DNA from: Callipepla californica brunnescens
Lineage: Eukaryota; Chordata; Aves; Galliformes; Odontophoridae
DNA: 64,000 bases
Assembly: GCA_023055505.1 (NCBI GenBank)
Contig: JALIRH010000019.1
Span: 992,001-1,056,000 of the forward strand
Direction of reading: 5' to 3'
A program made the translations under genes and the position numbers. The number at the start of each line of letters is the position of its first letter. The first letter of the stretch is position 1. Under the pieces are notes generated by a model that was not told the origin of the DNA, ran no database searches, and saw only the letters and a list, made by a program, of their open reading frames with translations. Shown here one piece after another: positions 1 through 11,300 of this stretch.

Positions 1-3000
1 AGTGTATCATTTCACTTGGCTGTAAACCCTGGGTTGTATCATTACTCAGGAGGCTGAAGAAAGGGACATTGCCTTCTCTGGATGAAAATCTAGACAGGAA
101 ATCCTGAAGGCCTTCTATCAATCCTCTTTATGGAATCTCGTATCTAAAAACTTGAAATTGCTGATGAAATCTGGTGGGGAAAGCTTGGGAGCTTCACCAA
201 GGATTTCAAGCTCTGATTTGCTATTATTTATACATCACTGAGATCTTGGACCTTGTTCCTTTCCTGTTCATCTGCTTAGGATTCAACACTCCAAACAGCT
301 TTGATGCAGTCTGGCTTTTAAGAGTCTGATTTAACCATTTTTAAATAGTCCAGATAGTTTTGCAGGCATGCTTCTATGTACAGCATGTATTGTGTTTAAT
401 TACATTAATGCCATTCTGGTTTCGACAGAGCTGATCCTGAGCTGTTACCTGAGCATGAAATTCTCCTTGAAAATATTTTTTCCTCAACATACATAATACT
501 CAGAGAAGAGTTTACCATTACAACTGATGCCCTTGTTCTCCTTGGGTATACTGTGTGCTCAGAAAAGTTAGAATAACACATAAAATCAGCCCACCTTGCT
601 GCCTCAGACCTTCTCAGGCATGGAATCCAAGTTGGCTGCAACAAAGGGATGGAGTTTCACCAAAGCATCTCCCGGCAGTATGATGGGGCAAGGCAACCTT
701 GTGTTCACTTTGCTTTCCATGAGCATGGTAACCTCTGACACCCTGCAGATCAAGAAGCATAATGACATCGTGCTTTGTTCTGACAGCTTCCTAGTGTAAT
801 AAAACTGCTTGTTTGCCTCTTTGAGCAAGAGAATGTAAGATCCACAAGCACATGAGAGTACTTTACCAAAACCAATACTTGCAGGATGAACTTTGTTAAA
901 GAGAAATACCTTCCTAAAATTGCGGGAGCATTTCTTCACTGATTATGCTTTCAACAATAGAACGTCAGGTTGCGTACCGCAATGAAAATCAGAGGTATGT
1001 GATTAATTAGCTTCCCTGTATGCTCTGGTGTGCTGCAAGGCTTGCAGGCAACGTGAAGATGACTCTTCAGGAGTTTCTGGATAGGCAGTGTGCAACAGTC
1101 AAGTTTCTTATGGCTGCTGTAAAGTGCTTAGGCTTGATGACGCACAGAACAATTCTAGTGATGGTGGTGACTGTAGAATAGATTAAGGTCTAAGAGAGCC
1201 CTTGCAGACTGCATTGTGCTGGTGTTAATTTCCTAGCTAAGCCAAAAAGCAATTGAAATTTAACGTTCCAAATTCATGTGACTGAACGCAAGAGTTAATA
1301 CTGTGTGTTTCTCTGGGTTCCAAAACAAGTTTGTCTTGCTAGTTTTGGTACATTTAATAGCCACTGTGTTGTTACCATCTTCTCTGGCTCCCTGTATCCA
1401 CTAACTTTACCATAGGAGGAGCTTCCTGAATCACAAATCCAGTTCTTTCCTGCCTTGACCAAACATATCTTAAAATCTGTTTTAAATACACCTAAATATA
1501 TCTCCTTTGTCCTCGGTGGAGTTTGTTTAATGTTCTTCCTAGTATTTATACACTGTTACAGATAACGATCACACAGCAGCCTTCATCTCGCTACGCTGAA
1601 CATATTAAGCTGTATCTTCTCTGCTGCTGCTTTGATCACTTAGCTGCCCATTTTAAACTTCATTTCAGTCCTTCTTACTGATAGAGACTTCTATCAGTGT
1701 GTAGATGAATGGGTATAAGAATACACCAATTCTTTCCTATCATAAATTGCTCGTTTGCCTCTTGGTGTCTGTCATTTACTGTGACTGAGCACCATCCTAA
1801 TCACCACTGTTGTCATTTGAACTCCAAGTTACCACAGAAATTATGAATTTAAATGGCACCTGGCATTACGACAGCTTTTAATTAGAAAATCTAGATGTTA
1901 CAACGATCTCCCTGTTCCTCCTGGTTTGGATTGCTCTCAGTACTGGTGACACTTCAGTTTCATCAGCACTTATTCCTTGTTCCTAAATTTTGTGCTACTC
2001 TCAGTCAAGAAAATCTTGGAACTAATCCCAGGCCAACATAGCTGGATTCTACAAATGCCCTTTCCAACTAGGCTTTTGTGCCTACTTTCAAGTTCGTTAT
2101 CCTCAGTCATGCTAATTCACGTCTTCTCTATTTTAATTATGGGTTCTTGTCAAGTCCTCTGTGGATATTCCAGCGTCATCCTGATCTGCTGTGTCCTGTG
2201 ATTCACCTTTGACCTGAACAACATCTTTGTGTTTGCCTGTAAGACTTGGAAAATGGAAATAAGGCTAAATCTTCTGTATTGTCGAGAATAACAAACAAAA
2301 TTTGCTACTTGCAATTGGATACTTAAAATCCTTGCTGCTAGAAGTACAATTTCATTTGCTGATTATTTCGGGATACTGGGATGAAGGTCACTAAGTCTGA
2401 GTTGTTAGCTGAATTAGTTAAGTTTCTTGGCAGACAATTAAGTCTGCTGCAAAGAGGAAGTAATGTTTTGGTGTACGATTTTGTGAACATTTGACGTCTA
2501 TTAGTAACTGGTACGGGCAGTTTCAATCTTAAGGATTAAAATGTCATTGAAGACAGTTGTGGCACACACTGCCCTTTCAAGTACTCTAGCAGAACAACCT
2601 GCTGATGTCCTTGTGCTCTGAGTAAGGATGAAGTGTGTTTTTAGTGTGGTTCCACCCAGCAAAACTAGAGACTCTGATGACAGCCCTGAGGCTTCGGTGA
2701 AACCCTCATGTTTGAACTGCAGTGGGTGGAGCCCTGTCATGACTCACAGGGTAGTCACTCTCATCTGAGCAGCTAACCAAACACATCTTTTCTGAAGTGA
2801 ACTGTGCTTGCTCTGCTCCCCGTTCTTAGGGGAGGTTAACTCAACAGCTAACTTCAGCTCTCTGCATTTTAATTAGTGCAGTCACAAGGCAGTGTCACAG
2901 GGCAAATATTGTCAGTACCTAACAGACTTGGATCGCTGCAGTATCCTGCTGGTTTGTTACACTTTGACCCACGGTTCAAAGCTGACCACGTCTTGCTGCT

Positions 3001-4559
3001 TACTGGAAACTGTGGGAAGGTTGCCCTTTTTTTTTCTTTAAGTTAAACTCTACTGTCTGAAATACAAATTCAAAAGCAACGTTTCATATCATTTGTCAAG
3101 TAGAATCTAAAGCTCAGAGAAGCAGCAACGTGTTTAGCATCCCATGTCACCAACAATAAACAACCCACGGAAAAGTTATTTAGCTGTACTGACAGCAGGC
3201 AGTGTGACCAGGTAGGTGAGAGAAAGTCCCTCCAGAGCACAGTCCATGCACCATGTCTTAGAGCACACAAGGATATGACAAAAGAGAGGAGCATGAGTTT
3301 ATCTCCCCATTTCACCAAGCTTGAATTTTCTAATTAATAATGGGCGGCTGTCTTGACTCTCTGAGGCCTAAGAAGCTTTCCTAAGTAACAAACCAAGAGA
3401 TTTCCTTGAATGCAGGGAATGAAGCTAGATGGTCACCATGGCTCCATTCCATTCTTTAAAAAGCCATTCCAGATAGCCTTGTTCATAAACATGCACGCAA
3501 CACATTTAACACTGATTTGGGTCCTTCAGATGTATGCCCTCTTAAGGCTTTTCTCTTGTTCTTTTCCCACTTGTTTGTGAATATAGATGGTTCCTTTCCT
3601 GAATAGTTCGATTCCAAACAGCCCACTAAATGGAAGAGGACAAATTGCATTTCATAAATGCATTTGGTTCCCATGGGAACAGGGGTTTTAATATATACCT
3701 GACCTGAAAGAAGTGAGTTTAAAAGAGGTGAAGTACACTAGACATTCACTGAAAGTAGCTCTTGAAAAACGCTGTGAGGATTAAACTCTTAAAACTGTTC
3801 CTGACATATTCTGGGCAAACAAGGCAGACATAAGCCCAATATTGCTGAAGATAGGTCATTTATTAGAATTTGTATACGTTTTAGGTGCTCTTCATTTCAA
3901 GTAGACAAACGTGGCAAATTATTACCAACCTATTTTCTGCTGCCTGCACTTACTGCTATTTTACAGACGAAGAGAGCAGCAGTTTTACTTGGCATCTGGC
4001 ACTCAAGTGCCACAGCAGGTCACAGCAGAAGACTGCTTCCATTCGGACGGTGTCTGAACTGCTAGCACATGCTTTTCATAACAAAGTATGCGGAGGTTTT
4101 GAATAATCACACTTAAGCACTGCACAGTACGAGGGATGGATCCTTCAGGAAGCATACCGCACCAGTTAGAATCTCTTACAGATACGTAGCTACAGGGTAA
4201 AGGAAGTAATAAGCATATGCGGTGCCTGTTCCAAATGGAATATGAATAAACATAACAGACTTGAAAGCAGAAACAAAACACTGAGTGCGCTTCCCACAAC
4301 AGTTAGTTGCCATAATTTAGACTTCTTTCTAGGGAGAAGAGTGCAGTAGCCTGGACGGCCCTACCTTTGTACCCTCTGGGGACCTAGATGTTGTTCTCCA
4401 GTCACATACAAAGCAAAGCGGCCATTCTGGGCCCACCAGTGCCTTTGATACACCTGGCCATTGCACTGGCCCGGCGGCCCAGATGACACGGCTCACCGGA
4501 CTCCATCTAAAGTTCTCATGTGCTTCTGGAAAATAGGTCTGACCTAAACCCACACGTGT
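1..4559. other. Intergenic region upstream of ANXA7, no gene recognised
   Basis: I find no conserved coding exon or known repeat here. Open frames are short and do not resemble a family I know. An AATAAA at 798-803 follows a short + strand open frame (596-799) but is not backed by recognisable protein. The right end grades into the CpG island. Confidence 0.5.
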
Positions 4560-5490
4560 TTGGGTGGAATTTAATTGCACCGGTGCCAAAGGGAAAACCG
4601 CAGCGCGGACCTTCCGCTTCCCGCTCCCGGTGCCCTCCGTGTGGGACGGTGCCCCGCCGTCCCTGAACGTACCTCCTCGCCGTGCAGGGGCAGCTCCGGG
4701 CACGCTGCGGCCCTCGGGGAGACGGGGGCAGCCGGGACGGCCGGCAGCAGGGGCGCCCCGTTAGCGGGGCCCGGCCGGCTCTTGGGCGCGGCGGTGCTGC
4801 CCGCGGGGAGCGGGGCCGGGCCGGGCCGGGGCGGACCCGGGGGCGGGGCGGGTTCCTCCTGGCCCTACAGCCTCCATTTTGCGGTGCGGCTGCGGGAGTG
4901 AGGCCGGAGGCTCCGCGCGTTTCCCTCAGGTGAGGCACCTGGGGGCGGGCAGGGGGAAGGAGATCTACCCGGCGTCCCGGGAGGGCCGCGCCGCGGCACG
5001 GAGCCCGGCGGCCGCCTGGTGCCCCGCCGGAGGAGGGCGCGGTCCGCCCGGCGCTGGGGAGCGGGTACCGACGGCGGTGCCGCGGCCGGAGCCCGCAGCG
5101 CTGCGTGACCGCCCCGGGACGGCCGCGGGCGGGGTCGTGAAGCGGCGGCAGGGGCGGGCTGCGGGGTGCTGCCCGCGCCGGGCTCCGCGTTACATCGCCG
5201 GAGATGTAACCACCCCAAGTCCCCGAAACAAATAAAAGCCGTCCGAACCCGTGATTCCGGTGAGAAAGGCCCCGCCGCCCTCTGCCGCGGGGCGGCCGGA
5301 GCCGGTACCGGGCGGGAGCGGCCTCTGCTGAGCTCGGTGCGGGGCCGGGTGGTCGTCTCCTGGACGCGTTATCTCCTGCAAGGCGGCTGTAAGGCGGAAA
5401 GCTGCTTCGGCGCTCCGTGCGTCCTCGAGGGTCTCCGGTTCCTGCCGTCGGGGCGGCCCGGATCGCCGTGCGGCGCGGGGCAGCTGCAAA
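4560..5490. promoter_or_regulatory. ANXA7: CpG island promoter of ANXA7
   Basis: This stretch is strongly GC- and CpG-rich against AT-rich surroundings, as in a TATA-less promoter. It contains GC-box runs (GGGCGGGGCGGG at about 4841-4852) just before the probable first exon, and a CCTCCATTTTGCGG segment near 4869-4882 that carries a YY1-like CCAT core. It lies about 3.4 kb upstream of the ANXA7 start codon, in the right orientation. Long open frames on both strands here, including one of 382 codons on the - strand, are GC-composition artefacts. Confidence 0.75.
4862..4929 (+). other. ANXA7: Probable ANXA7 noncoding exon 1 (5' UTR)
   Basis: A consensus donor, CAG|GTGAGG, occurs at 4927-4935 in the CpG island directly downstream of GC boxes. 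Coding exon 2 starts with one base before its ATG, so the 5' UTR must come from an upstream exon, as in mammalian ANXA7, whose first exon is noncoding. The 3' boundary is supported by the donor. The transcription start is a guess. Confidence 0.5.
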
Positions 5491-8342
5491 GCGCCTGCAG
5501 TGACCGAAGCTGAAGTCCTTACCTGACCCCTGCTCCGCTCCACGTCTTACCAGGCAAACGCTGTCGTTTATCTGAGTTACAAACGCAAAAATGAGGAATC
5601 GGGGTCTTGCTAGAGCGGGCGGTGACACGAAACGCTGCCATTCCTGGTGCTCGCCACAAAACACAGCAGCAATTCCCTGACTCCCAGAGAAGGAACGTGA
5701 GCGGTGCCGGTGAGGAAAGGGTTAAGCAGTGTAACAGCACATGTAAGTCACAGGTGTGCACGGGTGGGTGAGCTGCTCATCAGAAATACTGCCGCCCTTG
5801 CCAAGGAGACCTTGGAAACCAGTATCTTAAAAAGCTCTTGTGACACTATTTGTTTGAGAGCAAACGCAGGACGTGGCTGACAAAAATGAATTCGTTCGAC
5901 GTGAAGAATCTTATCAATAGAAGTCTAAACACTGCTATGTTTTAGTACAGATGAAACATTGTTGGGTCCCAGCTGTATACAAATCAAACTCGGTACAGCT
6001 GTTGGAACAGCTGACCTGCAGCCCCTGGCTGCTCAGTGCATTATAAAAAGCGGTGTGAGCACAGGGGATGTGATGCTGGGCACACCTGGCAGTTTCTCTA
6101 GCTTCAGGTTACAATATTCTTAACAGAGCGACTTTGATTGAACTGCACGGAGCTGAAGAAGTTTGGAGGTTTTTAATAATTAGCTCTGCTGATGCTGTAT
6201 TTTCCCAGTGAGTGGAAAGAGTGATGCTGAAATCCAAAGGAAGTGTTGGCAGCTGTCTTCTTCCTGAAGGGAGTTGCAGTCAGTGGTTAAGTAACAGAAG
6301 TGGCGGAAGAAATGTGTGGAAAGCCGAAATTAAAAGTCAGTGTACATAGCTGTCAGTAGTAAATACTGCACAGGTATTGGCCACGTGTTTCTTCTCAGGG
6401 AAACAAATGGTAATTAGCAGTGTTTATGGTTAAAGTGTTTACGGTTATGGTTTCCAAGTACACCTCATGCAGTTCTTCCCCCTTTGTTAGGAAGAAAGCC
6501 CCTTGCCCGCTTCATCTGTGTGAGACCATGCAGCTGTACATCTCTACAAGATAGCTTGGCTCTCATGTGAGCTAACCTGCTCTAAGTTCTAATGTTCTCC
6601 ACAGTAACTCAGAGGTGTTTAAGGCAGTGTTTATGTAATTAGTGGTACAACACAGTAAGATGACTTTCAGATCCATTTGTTTTGCTTGCAGAATACCTAG
6701 GAATGCGAGGAGTCAGTATCTGAACTGCATTTTATGTTTCTGTTTCCCATTTTCTTTGATATGTGCAGCCAGGATACTGCCCCATAAACAAGTGATGAGT
6801 AACTCCCAATCCCTTCTGCTTCTACTGCCCCAGCCCTCCTATTAAAAATGGGATTGAAATAGTCTCACGCAAATGAAGTAATGCAGGGGGAGTACAGTAA
6901 GACATGGGGGCAGTGCGGGAGTACACTGGGAGCTGAACTCCTGCCTGAATGCTTCCTCATTTTGGTGTTTTGTTTGAGCACGAGGGCAGCAGTATTTTGA
7001 AATAAGAAACAGAAATAATTCCATTGGCATAAAGTATTCGTAGGGAGGCTAAGATTGCTCCTTCTGCTTGTGAGTTCTGAAGCAGCAGCTTCACTTATTT
7101 TTAAAGAATTTTTTAAAATGAAACAGATCCCTTTCCGGCCAGCAGTTCTTGCACAAGAGACAACACGCCCGGGCTGAGAGAGCTGCTGTGGAGGTGGGTT
7201 CTGTGTGGGGCCCCCACCCAGCAGCTCCTCCACCTCTTTCTCCCTTCAGTTATGCAAGACAGGAATGCCTCACGGAGGCATTTTTTGGCAGAACAGTCAA
7301 TTGAAGTCTGAAAGACCTGCAGCCTCAGAAAACAGGCACTTGCAAAACTTTTGTATGACCTTTCCTTCAGTTTTTTTTTTTTTTGTGTGTGTCATATGTG
7401 CAAGTTTATATTATGCTAATATAAACCCTCATCCGCAGTGTTTTCTTCTTGTGCTTAAATAATCTCTTTGGATTAAAGTTTAGATCATTGTAAATCCTTT
7501 TCACGGTGCACCAACCTGCACTGGGTGCAGTTCAATTGTGCAGGATGCACCATGTCATTACCACCAGGAAAAGAAAGACTGAGTCATTTTTTTATGCTCT
7601 GGAGTCAGACAAATGTGGGATCTTAAAAGGGACTCAAAGGTCAGAGTAATAGATGTGTGGCTGCTGAACCACCCCGGTCCATCCACGCTTGAGCTGTCCT
7701 GCTGTCATCCTTGTGACAGCTAGCATCAATTCTGGTTTGTGTTATTCAAGAAGTTGCAACGTTTTAATTTAAATCCCATTATTTGATCTTTTAAATCATT
7801 CTGTGGCATGCATCTTTTTCCTGAGAACAGCCAAAAGCAGGTGAAAGATGCAACGCGTTTCTATCAGATCGTTCTTTTCCGTGGGGATAGATCAGGTACC
7901 GCTCTCTTAAGAGCTATTCCTGTGAGTGAAGGGACGTGGGCTGACCAGAGACAAGCGTGGAACTGAGCCTTACTCTTCTGAGCCTGTTCTGGCGAAGGCT
8001 CAGCCCCTTCCTGCTGGCACTTCAGCATCTAACCTGTATCTCAGAATTACTTTCGGAGGTTCAGTTCTCTTACCATGCTTCAACATATATCCGATCCTAA
8101 TTAAGGGTAGCAAGTGATCACAAAGTGGATGCTTTTCCTCAGAATCCTGCTTGCTACTGTTGTGCAGTTTTGTGTACCAACAATTAAAAGTAAGAAAAGG
8201 GTTTGTGGTTTGGTAGCTCAACAGTACTTTTAGCGACCCTGAGTGTATTAACCAAGCTGCTCAAGTGACGTCACAGTTATTTAGCAGGTGGCAGCTACAG
8301 AATCATGTAGGGCCTGACAGGGAATTTTTTCTTTTTTTCCAG
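4930..8342 (+). other. ANXA7: ANXA7 intron 1
   Basis: The intron runs from the donor at 4930 to the TTTTTTCCAG acceptor at 8333-8342. Its first 550 bases are still CpG island. It holds a short palindrome at 5189-5210, an imperfect inverted repeat at 7505-7551 and a consensus CRE at 8266-8273. No coding exon or recognisable transposon is seen. Confidence 0.5.
8266..8273. promoter_or_regulatory. Consensus CRE palindrome TGACGTCA
   Basis: This is a perfect 8-bp cAMP response element, the CREB/ATF site, about 70 bp upstream of the acceptor of the first coding exon. The match is exact, but an 8-mer can occur by chance and no promoter context is evident. Confidence 0.3.
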
Positions 8343-8397
8343 AATGTCGTACCCAGGTTATCCCCCTTCTGGCTATCCTGCCTTCCCTGGATACCCT
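8343..8397 (+). CDS. ANXA7: ANXA7 exon 2, start codon
   Basis: The acceptor TTTTTTCCAG is followed by one base and ATG at 8344. The exon encodes residues 1-18, [18 protein letters not shown], and ends at the donor CCT|GTAAGT. It closely resembles the first residues of mammalian annexin A7, which fixes the start. Confidence 0.96.
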
Positions 8398-11300
8398 GTA
8401 AGTATGGCTCTTAACTGTGTTGCATTCCATGACTGTTGTGGAACGCAACAAATGTATTTATAGTCAGTATCCCTTCTTACTGTGCTCTGTGTGTAAATGC
8501 TAGCTGTTTTTATCCATATATCCATCTCTGAGTATGACTTCACATTTGTCCCAAATGAATTCCAAGCAGGAAGTCTGATACGTATATTTTTAATATCGCC
8601 TGTTGTTCCTGAAGGGTGTGTGCTTGCTTCTTGCTTAGTTTGTCACCTTGCTCTTTTGAGTCGTTTTCATTTCATTTTATTTTCCCATATATCTATAGCT
8701 AATTATCTCAGCAAATGTTTATCTATTTAGCATCAGTAGTTGTTAATAAGTATGAGGGTGTTTAGGTACAGGGTCAGAGGTACTGTCTGAACCAAACCAT
8801 CTGTGTGCCCACATCCTGGCCATTCCATTCAAGAGGAGTAAAGCTGCCGAGCAAGTTCTGAGCTAAGCTGAAGAACACAGCTTTCCTACAACATCGAGTA
8901 AATATTTTTCTGAGGTACTGGACACTTTAGCTTGACTTTGACCCCCCAGTCCTTCAGCCACAGTACTTTATTCCACCTTCAGTTCATGACTGAATGGACT
9001 GAAAACTCCAGTGAAACTGGAAGGCTGGAATGTATCAGGTATGGTCAATATTGCAGTGGTTTTTTTTCCACAGCTCAGTGTAACTTTGTGCTTTAACTAG
9101 TAAGGCACAGATCATTATATAATTGTGTGAACTCCATTTATGTAGTACACGACTAGACCTAAGATGGAGCTCAGCCTATGTCCCACTAAAATAGTGAAAA
9201 GCTCAAAGTATACACAGCAAATTCTCCAGTTATTTTGCTTTACAATTTACCCAGACTCCCTCTGAAGCACCAAAGTCAGTCAGACTAAAGAGATGACTGT
9301 GTCAGAAGCCAGATGTTCTTAACTTTGGGATTTTTTTTCTTTGCTCAAGGTTCTGCTGACCCCTCATCACTCCCCTGTTCATTGCAGGGGAGTTGGACTA
9401 GATGACATCTAAAGGTCCCTTCTTAACTCAAATGATATTATGATTATTTTTTAAGCCAGCATCTAAAATCTAGCTAGCTTCAGTGCATGAATTTAAAATA
9501 CTGTGTAGATGCTGGAGTAGCCATGCTGGGTGGGATCCTACTTTTGGATTTGTGCATCTCAGTCCTATTAAAATCTTTTTGTTGAGCCTGGCTGAACAAG
9601 GCTAGACTGCACTGCTAGGGAAGGGGATCTCAAAGGGCACAGTGATGTGGTGGTAGGGATCTTGGAGCAGCCAAACCTGAGTGAAACCTTTGAGCTAGGC
9701 TTTGCTGCAGGAAGATGCACCAGAGGACCCAGGCAGAAGGCCCAAGTCCAGGCTTAGGGAATGCTGCTGCTGCTCCTAAGAGCTAAACCTAATCATGTTA
9801 TACATTATATATATACATGGACATTTTAGTAGCTTGAGTTTTCACTCTGTAATAGAGCACAAACATCTTGTGTGTTATGTTTGTATTTCAGCCCACAGGA
9901 CAGGAGTCTGTCTATCCACCTGCAGGGCAGTACACCTATCCCGCTGCTCCTGGCGGATATCCTCCAGCAGGAGGTGGGAGCTTTCCTGCAGCACCACCCA
10001 GCACTGGGTATCCAGAGGCAGGAGGATACCCTACCCCAGGGGGTTTCCCAGCCCCGGGGGGCTTCCCTGGAGCTCCCCAGGCTGGAGGAATGCCAACTTA
10101 TCCTGGAGGTAAGATCCTCCCCCTGGGAGTTATTTCTGTTGTAACCATTCTTTGTGCTAGGTAGAAGTAGAAAAGAAAAGCAAGCGGTTGCTCGGCGATC
10201 ACTTCAGATATCAGTGTTTAGACAGCCAGAGTGCTACCTAGCAGAAAGTACCTGCATGCTAGTAAGAGTCTTGATGGCTTTGGGTTGTGAGCCACTGCAC
10301 AGACAGAGAGAAATGAAACTATCTCTTGTGCAGCTCAATAGTTTGGCTCATTTTGTGCCAGAAACCAGCTAGGAAATGCAGTGTGCTAAAATCTGTTATC
10401 TGCTCCCAACTCCCACAGGCCCTGGGTTTGGTGTGCCTCCCACTGGCCCTGGTTTTGGTGGCTATCCCCAACCTCCTGCCCAAAGCTACGGAGGAGGTGG
10501 ACCAGCACAAATTCCAGGTATGTGGCTGTTTCCCTGCCATATGTACGATACTTTGAGAATCCACAGTTAAACCAAGAGATCCCAAGATAGGTAGTAAAGT
10601 AAAAATAATAAAAAAAAAAAATAGGCCTTTACCTTTGTTATTGTTAGCACTGAGGTCTGTATGCTGTAGGTGTCCTCTCACCTTTCTCGACAAGTACCGT
10701 GAAGAGCAGATGAGAACCACCTCTATGTGTGCCACATCCCAAAGGGGTGGCTCTCACTGCTTAATGACTGTGCTGTAATTCGTTAGGTGCTTATCCTTCT
10801 TCAAACTGCACTTATCGCTCCTGAAAGGTTAAATTCGGAAGCCACATTCGCCAGGTATATCTGGCAGTTGTGCTCATCTCAAAGAAACGGGTGAATTTTT
10901 CAAGAACTGGAACAGATGTTTGTTCACGGTGACCCCAGGAATGACGTGGGAAGTGGAGAAGAGTGCACACTATTGCTTAAAACTATTGCAGTGTTCTTCA
11001 TGCTTTGAATAGTCAGTTACCATCAGAAACGTTTTTGTCCTGGAATGTCGGTTGTGTCCGCATGAAATTCAGAGCAGCAAACTTTCTTCTAACAATTGCT
11101 TCACTGACTAAATAATAATTTAGCTCCTATTAAAACAATAACTGCATATGCACTACAGATAAAAATAAGATACCAATTTAAAACAGTGGTTGCATCTTTT
11201 GTATGCACAATGACTTTGAACATAACATGAGATTTCTTGCACCAACGAATTCTCAGCATTTGCTGTTAATATGCTACAAACATTTTAACATAAACTAAAT

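Noticed and set aside
604..939. 111-codon - strand frame near the left edge
   Set aside because: No recognisable family, no splice context, and antisense to the candidate AATAAA; treated as chance.
4516..5664. 382-codon open frame on the - strand, and several others across the CpG island
   Set aside because: The frames are Arg/Pro/Ala/Gly-rich on both strands, as expected from GC-rich DNA with few stops. No domain is visible.
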